Positions 41,300 to 49,541 of a stretch of 51,239 bases of DNA are shown in pieces. The notes beneath the pieces were generated by a model. That model was not told the origin of the DNA. It did not search any database and saw nothing but the letters and a program-made list of their open reading frames with translations. The position numbers and the translations under genes were made by a program. Origin of the DNA: Bryobacterales bacterium (GTDB lineage Bacteria; Acidobacteriota; Terriglobia; Bryobacterales; Bryobacteraceae); NCBI GenBank assembly GCA_003163855.1, contig PLRJ01000175.1:227-51465 (forward strand), given 5' to 3'. Each line of letters starts with the position of its first letter. The stretch's first letter is position 1.

Positions 41300-42361
41300 A
41301 TGAAGTGGTTTTCTGTCGTCTTGTTTTGCGCGGTTGTGGCTTTTGCGGGAACAATCTGGCCGACCCAGGAAGGAACCATCATCCTGCCGAATTTCCGCTT
41401 CGGCACTGGTGAGACGCTGCCGCAACTCAAGTTGCATTACCTGACGTTAGGCACGCTTCATCGCAATGCCGCGGGACAGACGGACAATGCGGTACTGCTG
41501 CTACACGGCACTGGCGGCGATGCTCACTCACTCCTGAATCCGGTGTTCTCCGATGTATTGTTCGGGCCCGGTGCGCCGCTGGACATTCAAAAGTATTTTC
41601 TTATTCTGCCGGACGATATCGGGCATGGTGAAAGTTCGAAGCCTTCCGACGGATTGCATGCGCACTTTCCCGCTTATGATTACGACGACATGGTGCGCAG
41701 CCAGCACATGATGCTGGAGCAGATGAAAGTAAACCATCTCCGATTGATACTCGGCACTTCCATGGGTTGCATGCAATCCTTTGTGTGGGGTGAAACTTAT
41801 CCCCAATTTGCCGACGCGCTGGCGCCGTTCGCCTGCCTGCCGGTGGAGTTGGCGGGACGCAACCGGATGATGCGCTACATGGCCATTGAGGCAGTTAAAC
41901 AGGACCCAGCGTGGCTGGGCGGCGAATACAAGACCCAGCCCGTTCAGGGCCTGCGAACCGCCACCGAGATGTTGCTCATCATGGGATCGAGCCCGCTGCA
42001 AATGCAAAAGCAAGCGCCAACGCGCGCGCTCGCGGAGCAGTACGTTGATCATTATTTGACTCGCATGGCAACAATGGATGCGAACAACCTGATCTTCTAC
42101 ATGAATGCCAGCCGAAACTATGATCCGAGCAAACATCTGGACCGCATCACGGCTCCTGTCCTGTGGATTAACTCGGCCGACGACTACGTCAATCCGCCGG
42201 AACTCGGGATTGCCCAGAAAATGGTCACACAGATGCCTCACGCCCGCTTCATCCTGATTCCGACTAGCGACGCCACACGAGGGCATGGAACACACACCCA
42301 AGCGGCCATTTGGAAAAACTATTTAGTGGAGTTACTCAACCAGTCTGAACCAAGTCATTAA
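41300..42361 (+). CDS. Exported MetX-like alpha/beta hydrolase
   Basis: A 353-residue protein with a signal peptide (MKWFSVVLFCAVVAFAG). The fold is that of homoserine O-acetyltransferases: VLLLHGTGGDAHS, PDDIGHGESSKPSDG, nucleophile Ser154 in LGTSMGCMQSF, Asp in INSADDYVNPPE and a His near GHGTHTQ. True MetX is cytoplasmic and carries a conserved GGSMGG around its nucleophile, so an exported protein with GTSMGC more likely hydrolyses an ester or amide. A ribosome binding site (AAGGG) lies at the end of the GH13 gene. Its stop abuts the convergent RNase gene. Confidence 0.85.
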   Translation: MKWFSVVLFCAVVAFAGTIWPTQEGTIILPNFRFGTGETLPQLKLHYLTLGTLHRNAAGQTDNAVLLLHGTGGDAHSLLNPVFSDVLFGPGAPLDIQKYFLILPDDIGHGESSKPSDGLHAHFPAYDYDDMVRSQHMMLEQMKVNHLRLILGTSMGCMQSFVWGETYPQFADALAPFACLPVELAGRNRMMRYMAIEAVKQDPAWLGGEYKTQPVQGLRTATEMLLIMGSSPLQMQKQAPTRALAEQYVDHYLTRMATMDANNLIFYMNASRNYDPSKHLDRITAPVLWINSADDYVNPPELGIAQKMVTQMPHARFILIPTSDATRGHGTHTQAAIWKNYLVELLNQSEPSH

Positions 42362-42667
42362 CTAGCCTCTCTTTTTACCCGCCGTGCGTTTCAACCGGTT
42401 CTGTTCCTGCCTCTCAAACATCGGAACAATTCTTTGTTCAATCCAGTTGAAAGCTGCGGTAAGCCCCTCGCGCAAATAAATCCTGCCCACCTCGGCTTCC
42501 ACCTTGGTCGGCTCGCCTATGGTTCCCAGAAACTGATTTGAAGTCATACGGACACATTTCGGGCCGTCAACCATTCCATCCTCGCTCAGAATCTTTGCTC
42601 GCGCGTACAGACTCAGGACTGCATCGCCGATCCACGCGTCTTTAGATAGTTGCGGATTGCTTTCCAT
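42362..42667 (-). CDS. Mini-III-like ribonuclease III domain protein
   Basis: Only 101 residues, consisting of a bare RNase III fold without a dsRNA-binding domain. The signature DAWIGDAVLSLYARAKIL (about residues 10-27) corresponds to the RNase III LGDAVL box, with Asp15 as the likely catalytic Asp. EAEVGRIYLREG (Glu57) corresponds to EALIGAIYLDGG; the residue three before it is Thr, as in Mini-III enzymes rather than Asp as in RNase III. Mini-III matures 23S rRNA in Firmicutes; bacterial relatives elsewhere are poorly known. The ATG at 42667 is preferred to a TTG at 42694 that would overlap the LacI gene start. Confidence 0.65.
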   Translation of the reverse strand: MESNPQLSKDAWIGDAVLSLYARAKILSEDGMVDGPKCVRMTSNQFLGTIGEPTKVEAEVGRIYLREGLTAAFNWIEQRIVPMFERQEQNRLKRTAGKKRG

Positions 42668-42687
42668 AGCCTGTACTATGTTGTCGC

Positions 42688-43686
42688 ATGGCAACCAGCA
42701 TCAAGGACGTCGCCGCGCGGGCCGGTGTATCAATCGCCACAGTCTCCCATGTCTTAAACGGCACTCGGCACACGCGGCCGCAAACCCGCGACCGTGTGCT
42801 GGCAGCTATTAACGATCTGGGATATTCGCAAAATCTGGCTGCACGTAACCTGGCGCGCGGTACCAGTACACTGCTTGGCGTCATTGTCTCGGACGTGCGT
42901 AACCCGTTTTTCCCGGAGATTACAACTGCATTTCAGGACAGCGCCCTTGCGCATGGGATGGATGCTCTGGTGTTGAACACCAATTACGACGCGGAACGAA
43001 CTTTAAATTCGGTGCGCCGGCTGATAGGGCTGCAGGTTCCCGGCGTAGCGATTTTCACTTCCCAGATAGACGGGTCCGTTATGGACACACTGGCGCAACA
43101 GCGCATTTCGGCAGTTTATCTCGATCTCGGCCGAGTCGCCGTGGCTGTTAGCAATATTCTTATCGACTATGAAAAGGGAATTGCCGAAGCTCTTGAGTAT
43201 CTTAGGCAGCTAGGACATCGCCGCATATCCTACATCAGTGGTCCGCCCAAGTTGTTTTCGGTTCAAAGGCGTCGGGATGCCTTTATCCGCACTGCCGCCA
43301 AACTTGGATTGAAGGTCGTCTCGCTGGTCGATTCCGATTTCACCGTGCGCGGAGGTTACCAGGCTTGTTCGGAAGTGCTGGAAGCAGATCGCCCAACCGC
43401 CATCATGGCTGGTAATGACTTGACCGCTATCGGCATCCTGCACCGCGCATACGATCTGCGGTTGCGAGTACCGGAAGATTTGTCGGTTATCGGTTTCGAC
43501 GATATTACCTTTGCCGAATATACCCAGCCTGGCTTAACGACAGTCGCGGTTCCCCGACAGGAAATCGGCCGTGTCGCCTTTGACGCCTTGTGGGCGATGA
43601 TAAACGACGCCGATTTAACCGGCAGAGAAGTTCGCGTTTCTACACGCTTAGTGGTGCGTCAATCGGCCGGCATCCCCGCAGCTTGA
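42688..43686 (+). CDS. LacI-family transcriptional regulator
   Basis: A 332-residue repressor. Helix-turn-helix and hinge at residues about 3-60 (SIKDVAARAGVSIATVSHVLNG then DLGYSQNLAARNLARG), followed by a periplasmic-binding-protein-like sugar domain (LLGVIVSDVRNPFFPEI; IMAGNDLTAIGILHRAYD; VIGFDDITFAEYTQP). It should respond to a sugar or sugar phosphate. The GH27 gene follows 40 bp downstream in the same direction, and the GH13 operon lies just upstream, so control of alpha-glycoside use is likely. The start lies 20 bp from the divergent RNase gene; an inverted repeat CATAG-cctgta-CTATG (42665-42680) there is a possible operator. Confidence 0.93.
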   Translation: MATSIKDVAARAGVSIATVSHVLNGTRHTRPQTRDRVLAAINDLGYSQNLAARNLARGTSTLLGVIVSDVRNPFFPEITTAFQDSALAHGMDALVLNTNYDAERTLNSVRRLIGLQVPGVAIFTSQIDGSVMDTLAQQRISAVYLDLGRVAVAVSNILIDYEKGIAEALEYLRQLGHRRISYISGPPKLFSVQRRRDAFIRTAAKLGLKVVSLVDSDFTVRGGYQACSEVLEADRPTAIMAGNDLTAIGILHRAYDLRLRVPEDLSVIGFDDITFAEYTQPGLTTVAVPRQEIGRVAFDALWAMINDADLTGREVRVSTRLVVRQSAGIPAA

Positions 43687-43726
43687 AACGACTTAGCATA
43701 GAATCAAAAGCTGCTTGGAGTCCTCG

Positions 43727-45268
43727 GTGTTTAAGCGTTCACGATTCTTATTCCTCATTCCGCTATTGGCTGCCGCCGTCGCTTTGCGCTTTTACGCTGC
43801 AGACGTGACTGGTCACTGGCTGGCCGAGATGCATCTGCCTGATGGACAAACCCGTCAGACATCCTTGTTCCTAAAGGCTGACGGCACAAAGGTTACCGGC
43901 TATATGTCGGCCTCCAACGCCGATCCGGCCGCGATCTCCGAGGCCACGATTACTGGCGACCAGATCAGGTTTTCCGTTGAGCGCGATAACTATGGTGAAA
44001 TGCGCACGACGAAATATACCGGCACTCTGGATGCAGCGCAGACTGAATTAACCATGCACATGCCCGGACCGAACGGCTCCACGCGCGACCTGCTTTTCAA
44101 GCGGGTCTCCACCGAAGCACCAGGCCCAATGCCCGCTCCCAAGGCGAAGTTGACGCTTCCCCCGGCAGCCGATGTGCCTTCCAACGGCTTGGCAAAGACA
44201 CCGCCTATGGGCTGGAACAGTTGGAATAAGTTCGCGCGCAAAGTGTCTGATGAATTAATCCGCGAAACAGCCGACGCAATGGCCAGCAACGGAATGAAAG
44301 ATGCGGGCTACCAATATGTAAATATCGACGACACCTGGGAGGCTGGACGCGATGCTCAGGGCAACATTCAGTCGAACGAAAAGTTCCCCGACATGAAGGC
44401 CCTGGCCGATTACGTACATAGCAAGGGCTTAAAAATCGGTATCTATTCTTCGCCCGGACCCAAGACCTGCGCCGGCTACGAAGGCAGCTTTCAACATGAG
44501 GAGCAGGATGCCAGGACTTTCGCCGCCTGGGGCATCGACTATTTAAAGTATGACTGGTGTAGCGCCAGCCAGGTCTACGATTACCACTCCATGCAGGCTG
44601 CCTACGCGAAGATGGGGAAGGCGCTGCAAAATTCCGGCCGCCCCATTGTCTACAGCCTGTGTCAGTACGGTTTGCTGCATAGCTCGGAATGGGGACCGAA
44701 AGTGGGCGGGAATTTATGGCGCACCACGGGAGATATCAGCGACAATTGGGCCTCCATGTCGCGCATTGGCTTCGATCAGCAACACGAACTTACGCGCTTT
44801 GCCAAGCCGGGGGGTTGGAACGATCCCGACATGCTGGAGATTGGCAACGGCGGCATGACCGACACCGAATATCGGACTCACATGAGCCTCTGGAGCCTGC
44901 TGGCGGCGCCACTGCTTGCTGGCAATGATCTGCGCTCGGTGCCGCCCAGCATCATGACCATTCTGACGAACAAGGAAGTAATCGCAGTCGACCAGGATCC
45001 GCTTGGGAAGGAAGCGACGCGAGTGGCGAAAGACGGCACCACGGAAGTCTGGGCTCGCCCCTTAAAAGGCGGCAGCTATGCAGTTGGGCTTTTCAACCGC
45101 GGATCAGCCGCCGCCAAGGTCACGGTTAAATGGTCTGACGTTGGTGTTACGAGCGAGGCGCAGGTTCGGGACCTCTGGAAGCACTCCGACGAGGGCAAAT
45201 CAATCGGAGAGTTTTCGGCTGAGGTACCCTCCCACGGTGTTGTCATGTTAAGAGTGCAGCCGAGTTGA
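43727..45268 (+). CDS. Exported GH27 alpha-galactosidase-like enzyme with N-terminal beta module
   Basis: A 513-residue protein with a signal peptide (VFKRSRFLFLIPLLAAAVALR). Residues about 30-130 form a lipocalin-like beta module (VTGHWLAEMHLPDGQ ... SRDLLFKRVS type pattern). The GH27 domain starts at KTPPMGWNSWNKF; nucleophile Asp276 is in YLKYDWCS, acid/base Asp336 in TTGDISDNW, and WNDPDMLEIGNGG follows. The C-terminal beta domain ends MLRVQPS. Family members release alpha-galactose, alpha-N-acetylgalactosamine or beta-L-arabinopyranose. The GTG at 43727 is chosen because GGAG sits six bases upstream and it gives a clean signal peptide. It probably forms a unit with the LacI gene. Confidence 0.9.
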   Translation: MFKRSRFLFLIPLLAAAVALRFYAADVTGHWLAEMHLPDGQTRQTSLFLKADGTKVTGYMSASNADPAAISEATITGDQIRFSVERDNYGEMRTTKYTGTLDAAQTELTMHMPGPNGSTRDLLFKRVSTEAPGPMPAPKAKLTLPPAADVPSNGLAKTPPMGWNSWNKFARKVSDELIRETADAMASNGMKDAGYQYVNIDDTWEAGRDAQGNIQSNEKFPDMKALADYVHSKGLKIGIYSSPGPKTCAGYEGSFQHEEQDARTFAAWGIDYLKYDWCSASQVYDYHSMQAAYAKMGKALQNSGRPIVYSLCQYGLLHSSEWGPKVGGNLWRTTGDISDNWASMSRIGFDQQHELTRFAKPGGWNDPDMLEIGNGGMTDTEYRTHMSLWSLLAAPLLAGNDLRSVPPSIMTILTNKEVIAVDQDPLGKEATRVAKDGTTEVWARPLKGGSYAVGLFNRGSAAAKVTVKWSDVGVTSEAQVRDLWKHSDEGKSIGEFSAEVPSHGVVMLRVQPS

Positions 45269-45271
45269 GTG

Positions 45272-45601
45272 CTAGCGCCGGTGACCCCAATATCCAGGAT
45301 AGTAGCGGCCACCGTAGTAGCGCGGACCGAACCACGCGGCTCCGTAGAATGGTGGGCGGGCATAGTAGCCTTGACGCCAGTAGTAAGTGCCGCCATAGGG
45401 ATAGTAGTAACCGTTCACATAGGAGTAACCGGGCCCTGGATACGGAACGGGAGCGTACGCAACCACGGGCGGTGGAGGTGGAGGCGGCGCATAATAATAG
45501 CCGCCATAGGCGGGACCTATGCCGACTCCAAAAAAGACTCGTGGTCCGGCGAATAACGTGCTGCCGGCCAGAAACATGATCGCTAGAAGCTTAGTTTTCA
45601 T
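45272..45601 (-). CDS. Small exported Tyr/Pro/Gly-rich protein
   Basis: A 109-residue protein with a signal peptide (MKTKLLAIMFLAGSTLFAG). The rest is low-complexity, with a run of seven prolines, repeated YGG/YYP/YPG units and very few charged residues until the final HRR. Such proteins are common in Acidobacteriota and other Gram-negatives and may be surface or wall-associated; no fold or function can be assigned. It converges on the GH27 gene with 3 bp between stops. The start is ATG at 45601. Confidence 0.72.
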   Translation of the reverse strand: MKTKLLAIMFLAGSTLFAGPRVFFGVGIGPAYGGYYYAPPPPPPPVVAYAPVPYPGPGYSYVNGYYYPYGGTYYWRQGYYARPPFYGAAWFGPRYYGGRYYPGYWGHRR

Positions 45602-45670
45602 AACGCCAAGCAGAGATGCAAGCGTCGCACCAAAGCTAAGTTATTGAAAAGGTAAGAAATTAAATGAGAA

Positions 45671-45696
45671 AAGGGCGGCTACTGAGCACCGCCCTT
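45671..45696 (-). terminator. Intrinsic terminator after the hypothetical gene at 45738
   Basis: AAGGGCGG (45671-45678) and CCGCCCTT (45689-45696) form a perfect 8-bp stem with a 10-nt loop. On the minus strand the stem is followed by TTCTCATTT, a T-rich run. It lies 41 bp downstream of the stop at 45738, the position expected for that gene's terminator. Confidence 0.65.
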
Positions 45697-45737
45697 GGTG
45701 GATTTAAGCCACTACGATTCAGGTAATTAACGCCAGA

Positions 45738-46082
45738 TCAGGCGCATGCAAAAACCGTGCGCTTCCTGACAAGCTCCAGGTCATCAAGAAATACGTAGTA
45801 AAAGGCGGAGCCGCATTTTACCCGTAGGGTCAGATCGTTAAAACCAGGTCCTGCGATTTGCAGCTCAGCACCCTCGGGCAACTGAGTTAACAAGCCTAAA
45901 CGAGTAACTTCGCTGTCTTCGGAAGGTAAAACCTGAATTGCTGAGACGTTATTTGGCACGACGTAAATACTATCCAGAGGCGTTGCGGAAGCAACGTACT
46001 TCTCTTTTACGGGCATCGCCTTGTTGGTACCTCTATTGTTCAGATAGTAATCCTTCCTTCCGTAAACTTCTAGTACCCGCAT
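45738..46082 (-). CDS. Hypothetical small protein
   Basis: About 114 residues with no recognised domain. It is mostly beta-like: VKEKYVASATPLDSIYVVPNN, ELQIAGPGFNDLTLRVKCGSAFYYVFLDDLELV. There is no signal peptide or membrane segment. The start is uncertain: ATG at 46082 (with GTG at 46085 just before it) gives the full length, while an ATG at 46016 would start at MPVKEKYV, closer to the compact core. A good terminator follows, which supports a real transcript, and an AT-rich region upstream (46086-46149) may hold its promoter. Confidence 0.6.
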   Translation of the reverse strand: MRVLEVYGRKDYYLNNRGTNKAMPVKEKYVASATPLDSIYVVPNNVSAIQVLPSEDSEVTRLGLLTQLPEGAELQIAGPGFNDLTLRVKCGSAFYYVFLDDLELVRKRTVFACA

Positions 46083-46149
46083 CACATGGTTCGTATCTTT
46101 TTTGAAAAAAATATTTCTGTCATGGGGCGTACAGCTATTTCCTATGTGT

Positions 46150-48021
46150 TCAGCGGATCTCAGCTAGTAGTTCCACCGAACAGTTCCGCGAGTGGTCAAT
46201 CGAAATTTGATCGACGATATCTGCGCCGGAGACCTTTCCTTCGAACAACCTTGCGTACTGTCGGAGGCTTCCTGGAAGATAGTTGCCGAGTACCGGCGTC
46301 GCCAACATTACGGGGATCACGCGGTCTCTTCGCTGGGTTCCGTTGGCTCGATGGATGTTCATAAAAACCAGCGGACCTCGGAACAGCGTTTTCTCTATCT
46401 GCCGTTTCAAGCCTGAGTCACAGTTCATCTTCCAGAACACGGCGTCGCCGACCGGAGTCAATTGAAAAGAGCCATTCTGGTCAGTTTGGGTCTGCTGCAC
46501 AACTTTCAAACTAGAGAAACGCGGCGACCGACGCCTTTCCAAAAGGAGATTCTTTGGCCCCAAAAGAAGAAGGTCATACCATTTATAGACCTCCAGCCAC
46601 ATGGCGGGCGTCTCGGCCCAGCTATTTCGCACATCAAGCCGGTCGCCGTCGAACACCAGAAATCTGGGGCCCTTGTCCCGTATCCAAGCGGCGTTCAGGG
46701 AGTCCAGATATGGAGTGTAGGCGGCGTAACGCTGCACTACCGGGTATAGCTTCGTTTGCAGCCCTGCCGCGGCCAAATTTGAAAACTGGATGGAAAGGGA
46801 TGCCACCGGCGCTGTTCCAATCGCCTGCACTATCTCAGGTTCAAGGCGCGATTCGTCAGGAAACGGCGTGGCATCGAGACGCTGCTCCAACTGGCTTAGC
46901 GGCACAGCCCGCAGCGTCATCCAAAGACCGCGCAGGCCGGTGGACTCAGCGGCCGTCCGCGAAATCGACTGAACATTCGCCAGCCACAATGCCACAAACA
47001 ATCCGGTAAATAGAATGGGCCGCCGCGCGTTGCGCCCACTGAGATCCACCTCAAGGGAAATCAAGCCGATTGCCAGCGCCAGGAAGCAGAAAAACTCATT
47101 CACATGCAGCGGATCCTGCCGGACAAAGCCATGCTTGAAGCTGATAAATAGCGGCATGGCCAGGGTGAGACAGTAAAATCTTGCGTCGGTGCGGCTTTTA
47201 AGCAGCAACACCATGGCTACAACGAGCGCCAGCCCGAACAAAGCCCCTGCCATTTCAAACCCCGAGCCCTCTTTGGCCATGGCGCTGCTAAAGCCGCTGA
47301 CCGTGTCAAAACTGCCCTTAAGGTAGGCCATTAAAGCTGATTTGGCGGGCATGGTCTTTATCGCTAGGCCTAACGCGACCGATGCCGGAACTATTGCTGC
47401 CAGCAGGATCTCGCCCCACAACTTGCGGACCCCCAGCGCCCAAACGCGCGCGACCAGAAAACCCAGAAGCGCCGAGAAACCCATCATGGCGGCAGTCAGC
47501 TTGATGAGAGGCAGCACGCCAACCAGCACCAGAGCCAGCAACAAGCGGACAACACCGCCGCGAAACCAGTAAACCACCAGCAAAACGAGGGCAGCCGCTA
47601 GCAACAGGTTTTCCAGTCCCATGTACTCAAACCAAAACAGATCGGCCGCAAGACCCAGGCAAAGCGAAAAAAGCGCCAGGTTCCTAAGCGTAAAGCTCGC
47701 TCGGAAGAATAGATCGGCAAAGACGAACGCCAGCACTAACCATAAAGCTGACTGAAACAGCAAAGCCTGCCCCAGATTTGAACCAATATGTTGAGGGAAA
47801 CAAAGATAGCCAAGCGGGCCGGTAGTGAAGATTACCTCAGTTCCCTGCATCAGCCCTTGGGCGTGTGCATAGTTCAAGGCGAAGCGCCACGTCTGGTCGA
47901 TGTTGTCGCCCAGCGGCCAATAGCGAATGGGGCAAACCACGAAGATTACGTAAAGGAACAGAGCCTTGGCGGCGAGCTCTAATCCTGTTTTCTGTGGTCG
48001 TCCTGGAACAGAGTCTGCCAA
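46150..48021 (-). CDS. Large polytopic membrane protein, GT-C-like topology
   Basis: A 623-residue protein. Residues about 15-370 contain about ten membrane helices, and the last 250 residues are soluble. The first outside loop PIRYWPLGDNIDQTWRFALN, with its acidic residues, and the following TGPLGYLCFP are reminiscent of GT-C sugar transferases, but no strong match is claimed. The start appears to be TTG at 48021 and overlaps the 3' end of the upstream MacB-derived gene by 43 bp; no later start preserves the first helix. It is third in a minus-strand series cmk, MacB-derived protein, this protein. Confidence 0.65.
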   Translation of the reverse strand: MADSVPGRPQKTGLELAAKALFLYVIFVVCPIRYWPLGDNIDQTWRFALNYAHAQGLMQGTEVIFTTGPLGYLCFPQHIGSNLGQALLFQSALWLVLAFVFADLFFRASFTLRNLALFSLCLGLAADLFWFEYMGLENLLLAAALVLLVVYWFRGGVVRLLLALVLVGVLPLIKLTAAMMGFSALLGFLVARVWALGVRKLWGEILLAAIVPASVALGLAIKTMPAKSALMAYLKGSFDTVSGFSSAMAKEGSGFEMAGALFGLALVVAMVLLLKSRTDARFYCLTLAMPLFISFKHGFVRQDPLHVNEFFCFLALAIGLISLEVDLSGRNARRPILFTGLFVALWLANVQSISRTAAESTGLRGLWMTLRAVPLSQLEQRLDATPFPDESRLEPEIVQAIGTAPVASLSIQFSNLAAAGLQTKLYPVVQRYAAYTPYLDSLNAAWIRDKGPRFLVFDGDRLDVRNSWAETPAMWLEVYKWYDLLLLGPKNLLLERRRSPRFSSLKVVQQTQTDQNGSFQLTPVGDAVFWKMNCDSGLKRQIEKTLFRGPLVFMNIHRANGTQRRDRVIPVMLATPVLGNYLPGSLRQYARLFEGKVSGADIVDQISIDHSRNCSVELLAEIR

Positions 48022-49493
48022 TAGTTGTCTAGAGAGATCCAGTGGTCGGGCCCGTCAGACCAGCTTGGCGCCAGATGGGGAACATGAAGGACGCCGTGGC
48101 CTTCCGAACAGCAGAACTCAGTACCGGACCAATTTAGCAGCATACTGCCCGGCGAACCGATGCGTACTGGAAAAACTAGCAGGCGCAGGCATTCGCGGCA
48201 GCGCGCTTTCTGGTCGATGGCAGTCCAGAAAAAGACGCCCATCGTGCCCGCGATGTAAAGCCACAGCAGAAATGGGCCACTGGCAGGATCGAAATTGCCA
48301 AAAAGGATAGCGGACGACGACCGGCTCCACTCAAGACAAGCTGTAAAGACACACGCCAGTGCCAGACCGGTCTTGGCAACAAAGAAAAGCGCCTGCCTGG
48401 CAAATGCTTTGCGATGTTCGGGTTCCAGTGCCTGGCGCGGCAAAGTCCACTTCAGGCGAAAAACGGTAAGTAGCAGCAGCGCCGACGAAAAAGCGGCCCA
48501 CACAAACGACCATACCGGCGTCCACACGGCTGATTGAGCAAACGAATAGCGAAGCTGCCCCTGAAGATAGTCATAAGTGTAGTCCTCGGCGTTCTTAACA
48601 AGTTCCTTGTCCAGTTGCTTGGCAGTAACGCCATTCTTTACTCGCAGCGCCGCGAACACGTCTCCGTGATTGAAGTTAGGAATCAGAAGATACAGCGCTG
48701 GTTGCCGCGTCAGAGGATCTACACGCGGAGGCAGAACGCCGCTAACGGTGAACATCTGCCGGTCAATGTCAACCTTCGATCCAAGGATGCGCGGATCGGC
48801 ATGAAAAAAATTTGTCCAGGCCTTGTAGCTCAGCACAACTGATTTATCAGCCGGTATGGCGCCTATGGCCGGTTGCAGTCTCATCACTTGAAAGAATTCG
48901 GCATCGGTCATCACAACCAATGCGCGGGTTTGATGGCCATCCGGCAGCGTCACCGGAAGGTGAGAGGAGCGAAAAGCCGCAGCGCTGACAACCAGCTTTC
49001 CATGCTTGCTCCAGGCGGGAATCACGTCGGAAGGCAGCGGGTGATCTCCGCCGCCGCGCACATTATGCAGCCAGGCGAAAACCAGTTTTCCACCGCCGCT
49101 GTCATAGTTTCTGAAGATGAGATCGCGCGTAGCGGGCAGCCCGCCGGATGCGATCGCAATCCCGCCAAGCAGCGCGACAAGAACTAACAGGCAGGTTAGC
49201 GGCGACTGCACAACGCGCCGACATTCCTGCTGCAGTGTCTCCTGTCCAATTAATTGCTTCGCGGCGTCAGGAAAAGCGGCGAAGCTAGGCAGCAGTAAGA
49301 GGCAGGACTCTTTGAAATTCCAGAGACCCGTATGACGCAGAAAATTCCACTGGTCGACAAGCCGTTCTTCCTTTGCCGCCAGCCACGCGGCGCGCGAAAG
49401 AGGCTGCGCGTGGCGGGGCACAATGGCAGAAGCCGCGCGAATTAAGGCATGGCAGCAGAAGAGCGAAAACGGACTATCCGGTGGAAGTTTCAT
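47979..49493 (-). CDS. MacB-derived membrane protein with divergent C-terminus
   Basis: A 504-residue protein. After a soluble N-terminus and a helix near residue 105-120 comes a periplasmic domain like the MacB core: VVLSYKAWTNFFHADPRILG followed by SKVDIDRQMFTVSGVLPPRVD is the characteristic block of FtsX/MacB-type permeases. But only a few helices follow, and the usual second FtsX permease unit is replaced by a segment ending SEGHGVLHVPHLAPSWSDG. No ABC ATPase is adjacent. The ATG at 49493 with AGGTGG upstream is preferred to 49508. A role in transport or as an adaptor is uncertain. It lies 48 bp downstream of cmk. Confidence 0.7.
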   Translation of the reverse strand: MKLPPDSPFSLFCCHALIRAASAIVPRHAQPLSRAAWLAAKEERLVDQWNFLRHTGLWNFKESCLLLLPSFAAFPDAAKQLIGQETLQQECRRVVQSPLTCLLVLVALLGGIAIASGGLPATRDLIFRNYDSGGGKLVFAWLHNVRGGGDHPLPSDVIPAWSKHGKLVVSAAAFRSSHLPVTLPDGHQTRALVVMTDAEFFQVMRLQPAIGAIPADKSVVLSYKAWTNFFHADPRILGSKVDIDRQMFTVSGVLPPRVDPLTRQPALYLLIPNFNHGDVFAALRVKNGVTAKQLDKELVKNAEDYTYDYLQGQLRYSFAQSAVWTPVWSFVWAAFSSALLLLTVFRLKWTLPRQALEPEHRKAFARQALFFVAKTGLALACVFTACLEWSRSSSAILFGNFDPASGPFLLWLYIAGTMGVFFWTAIDQKARCRECLRLLVFPVRIGSPGSMLLNWSGTEFCCSEGHGVLHVPHLAPSWSDGPDHWISLDNYWQTLFQDDHRKQD

Positions 49494-49541
49494 AAAACCA
49501 CCTGTCAATGAGTAGAATATCGTTTCTGATTTCAGCGGGCG

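Noticed and set aside
46086..46364. Plus-strand open frame near the large membrane protein gene
   Set aside because: Antisense to the C-terminus of that gene; no recognisable domain.
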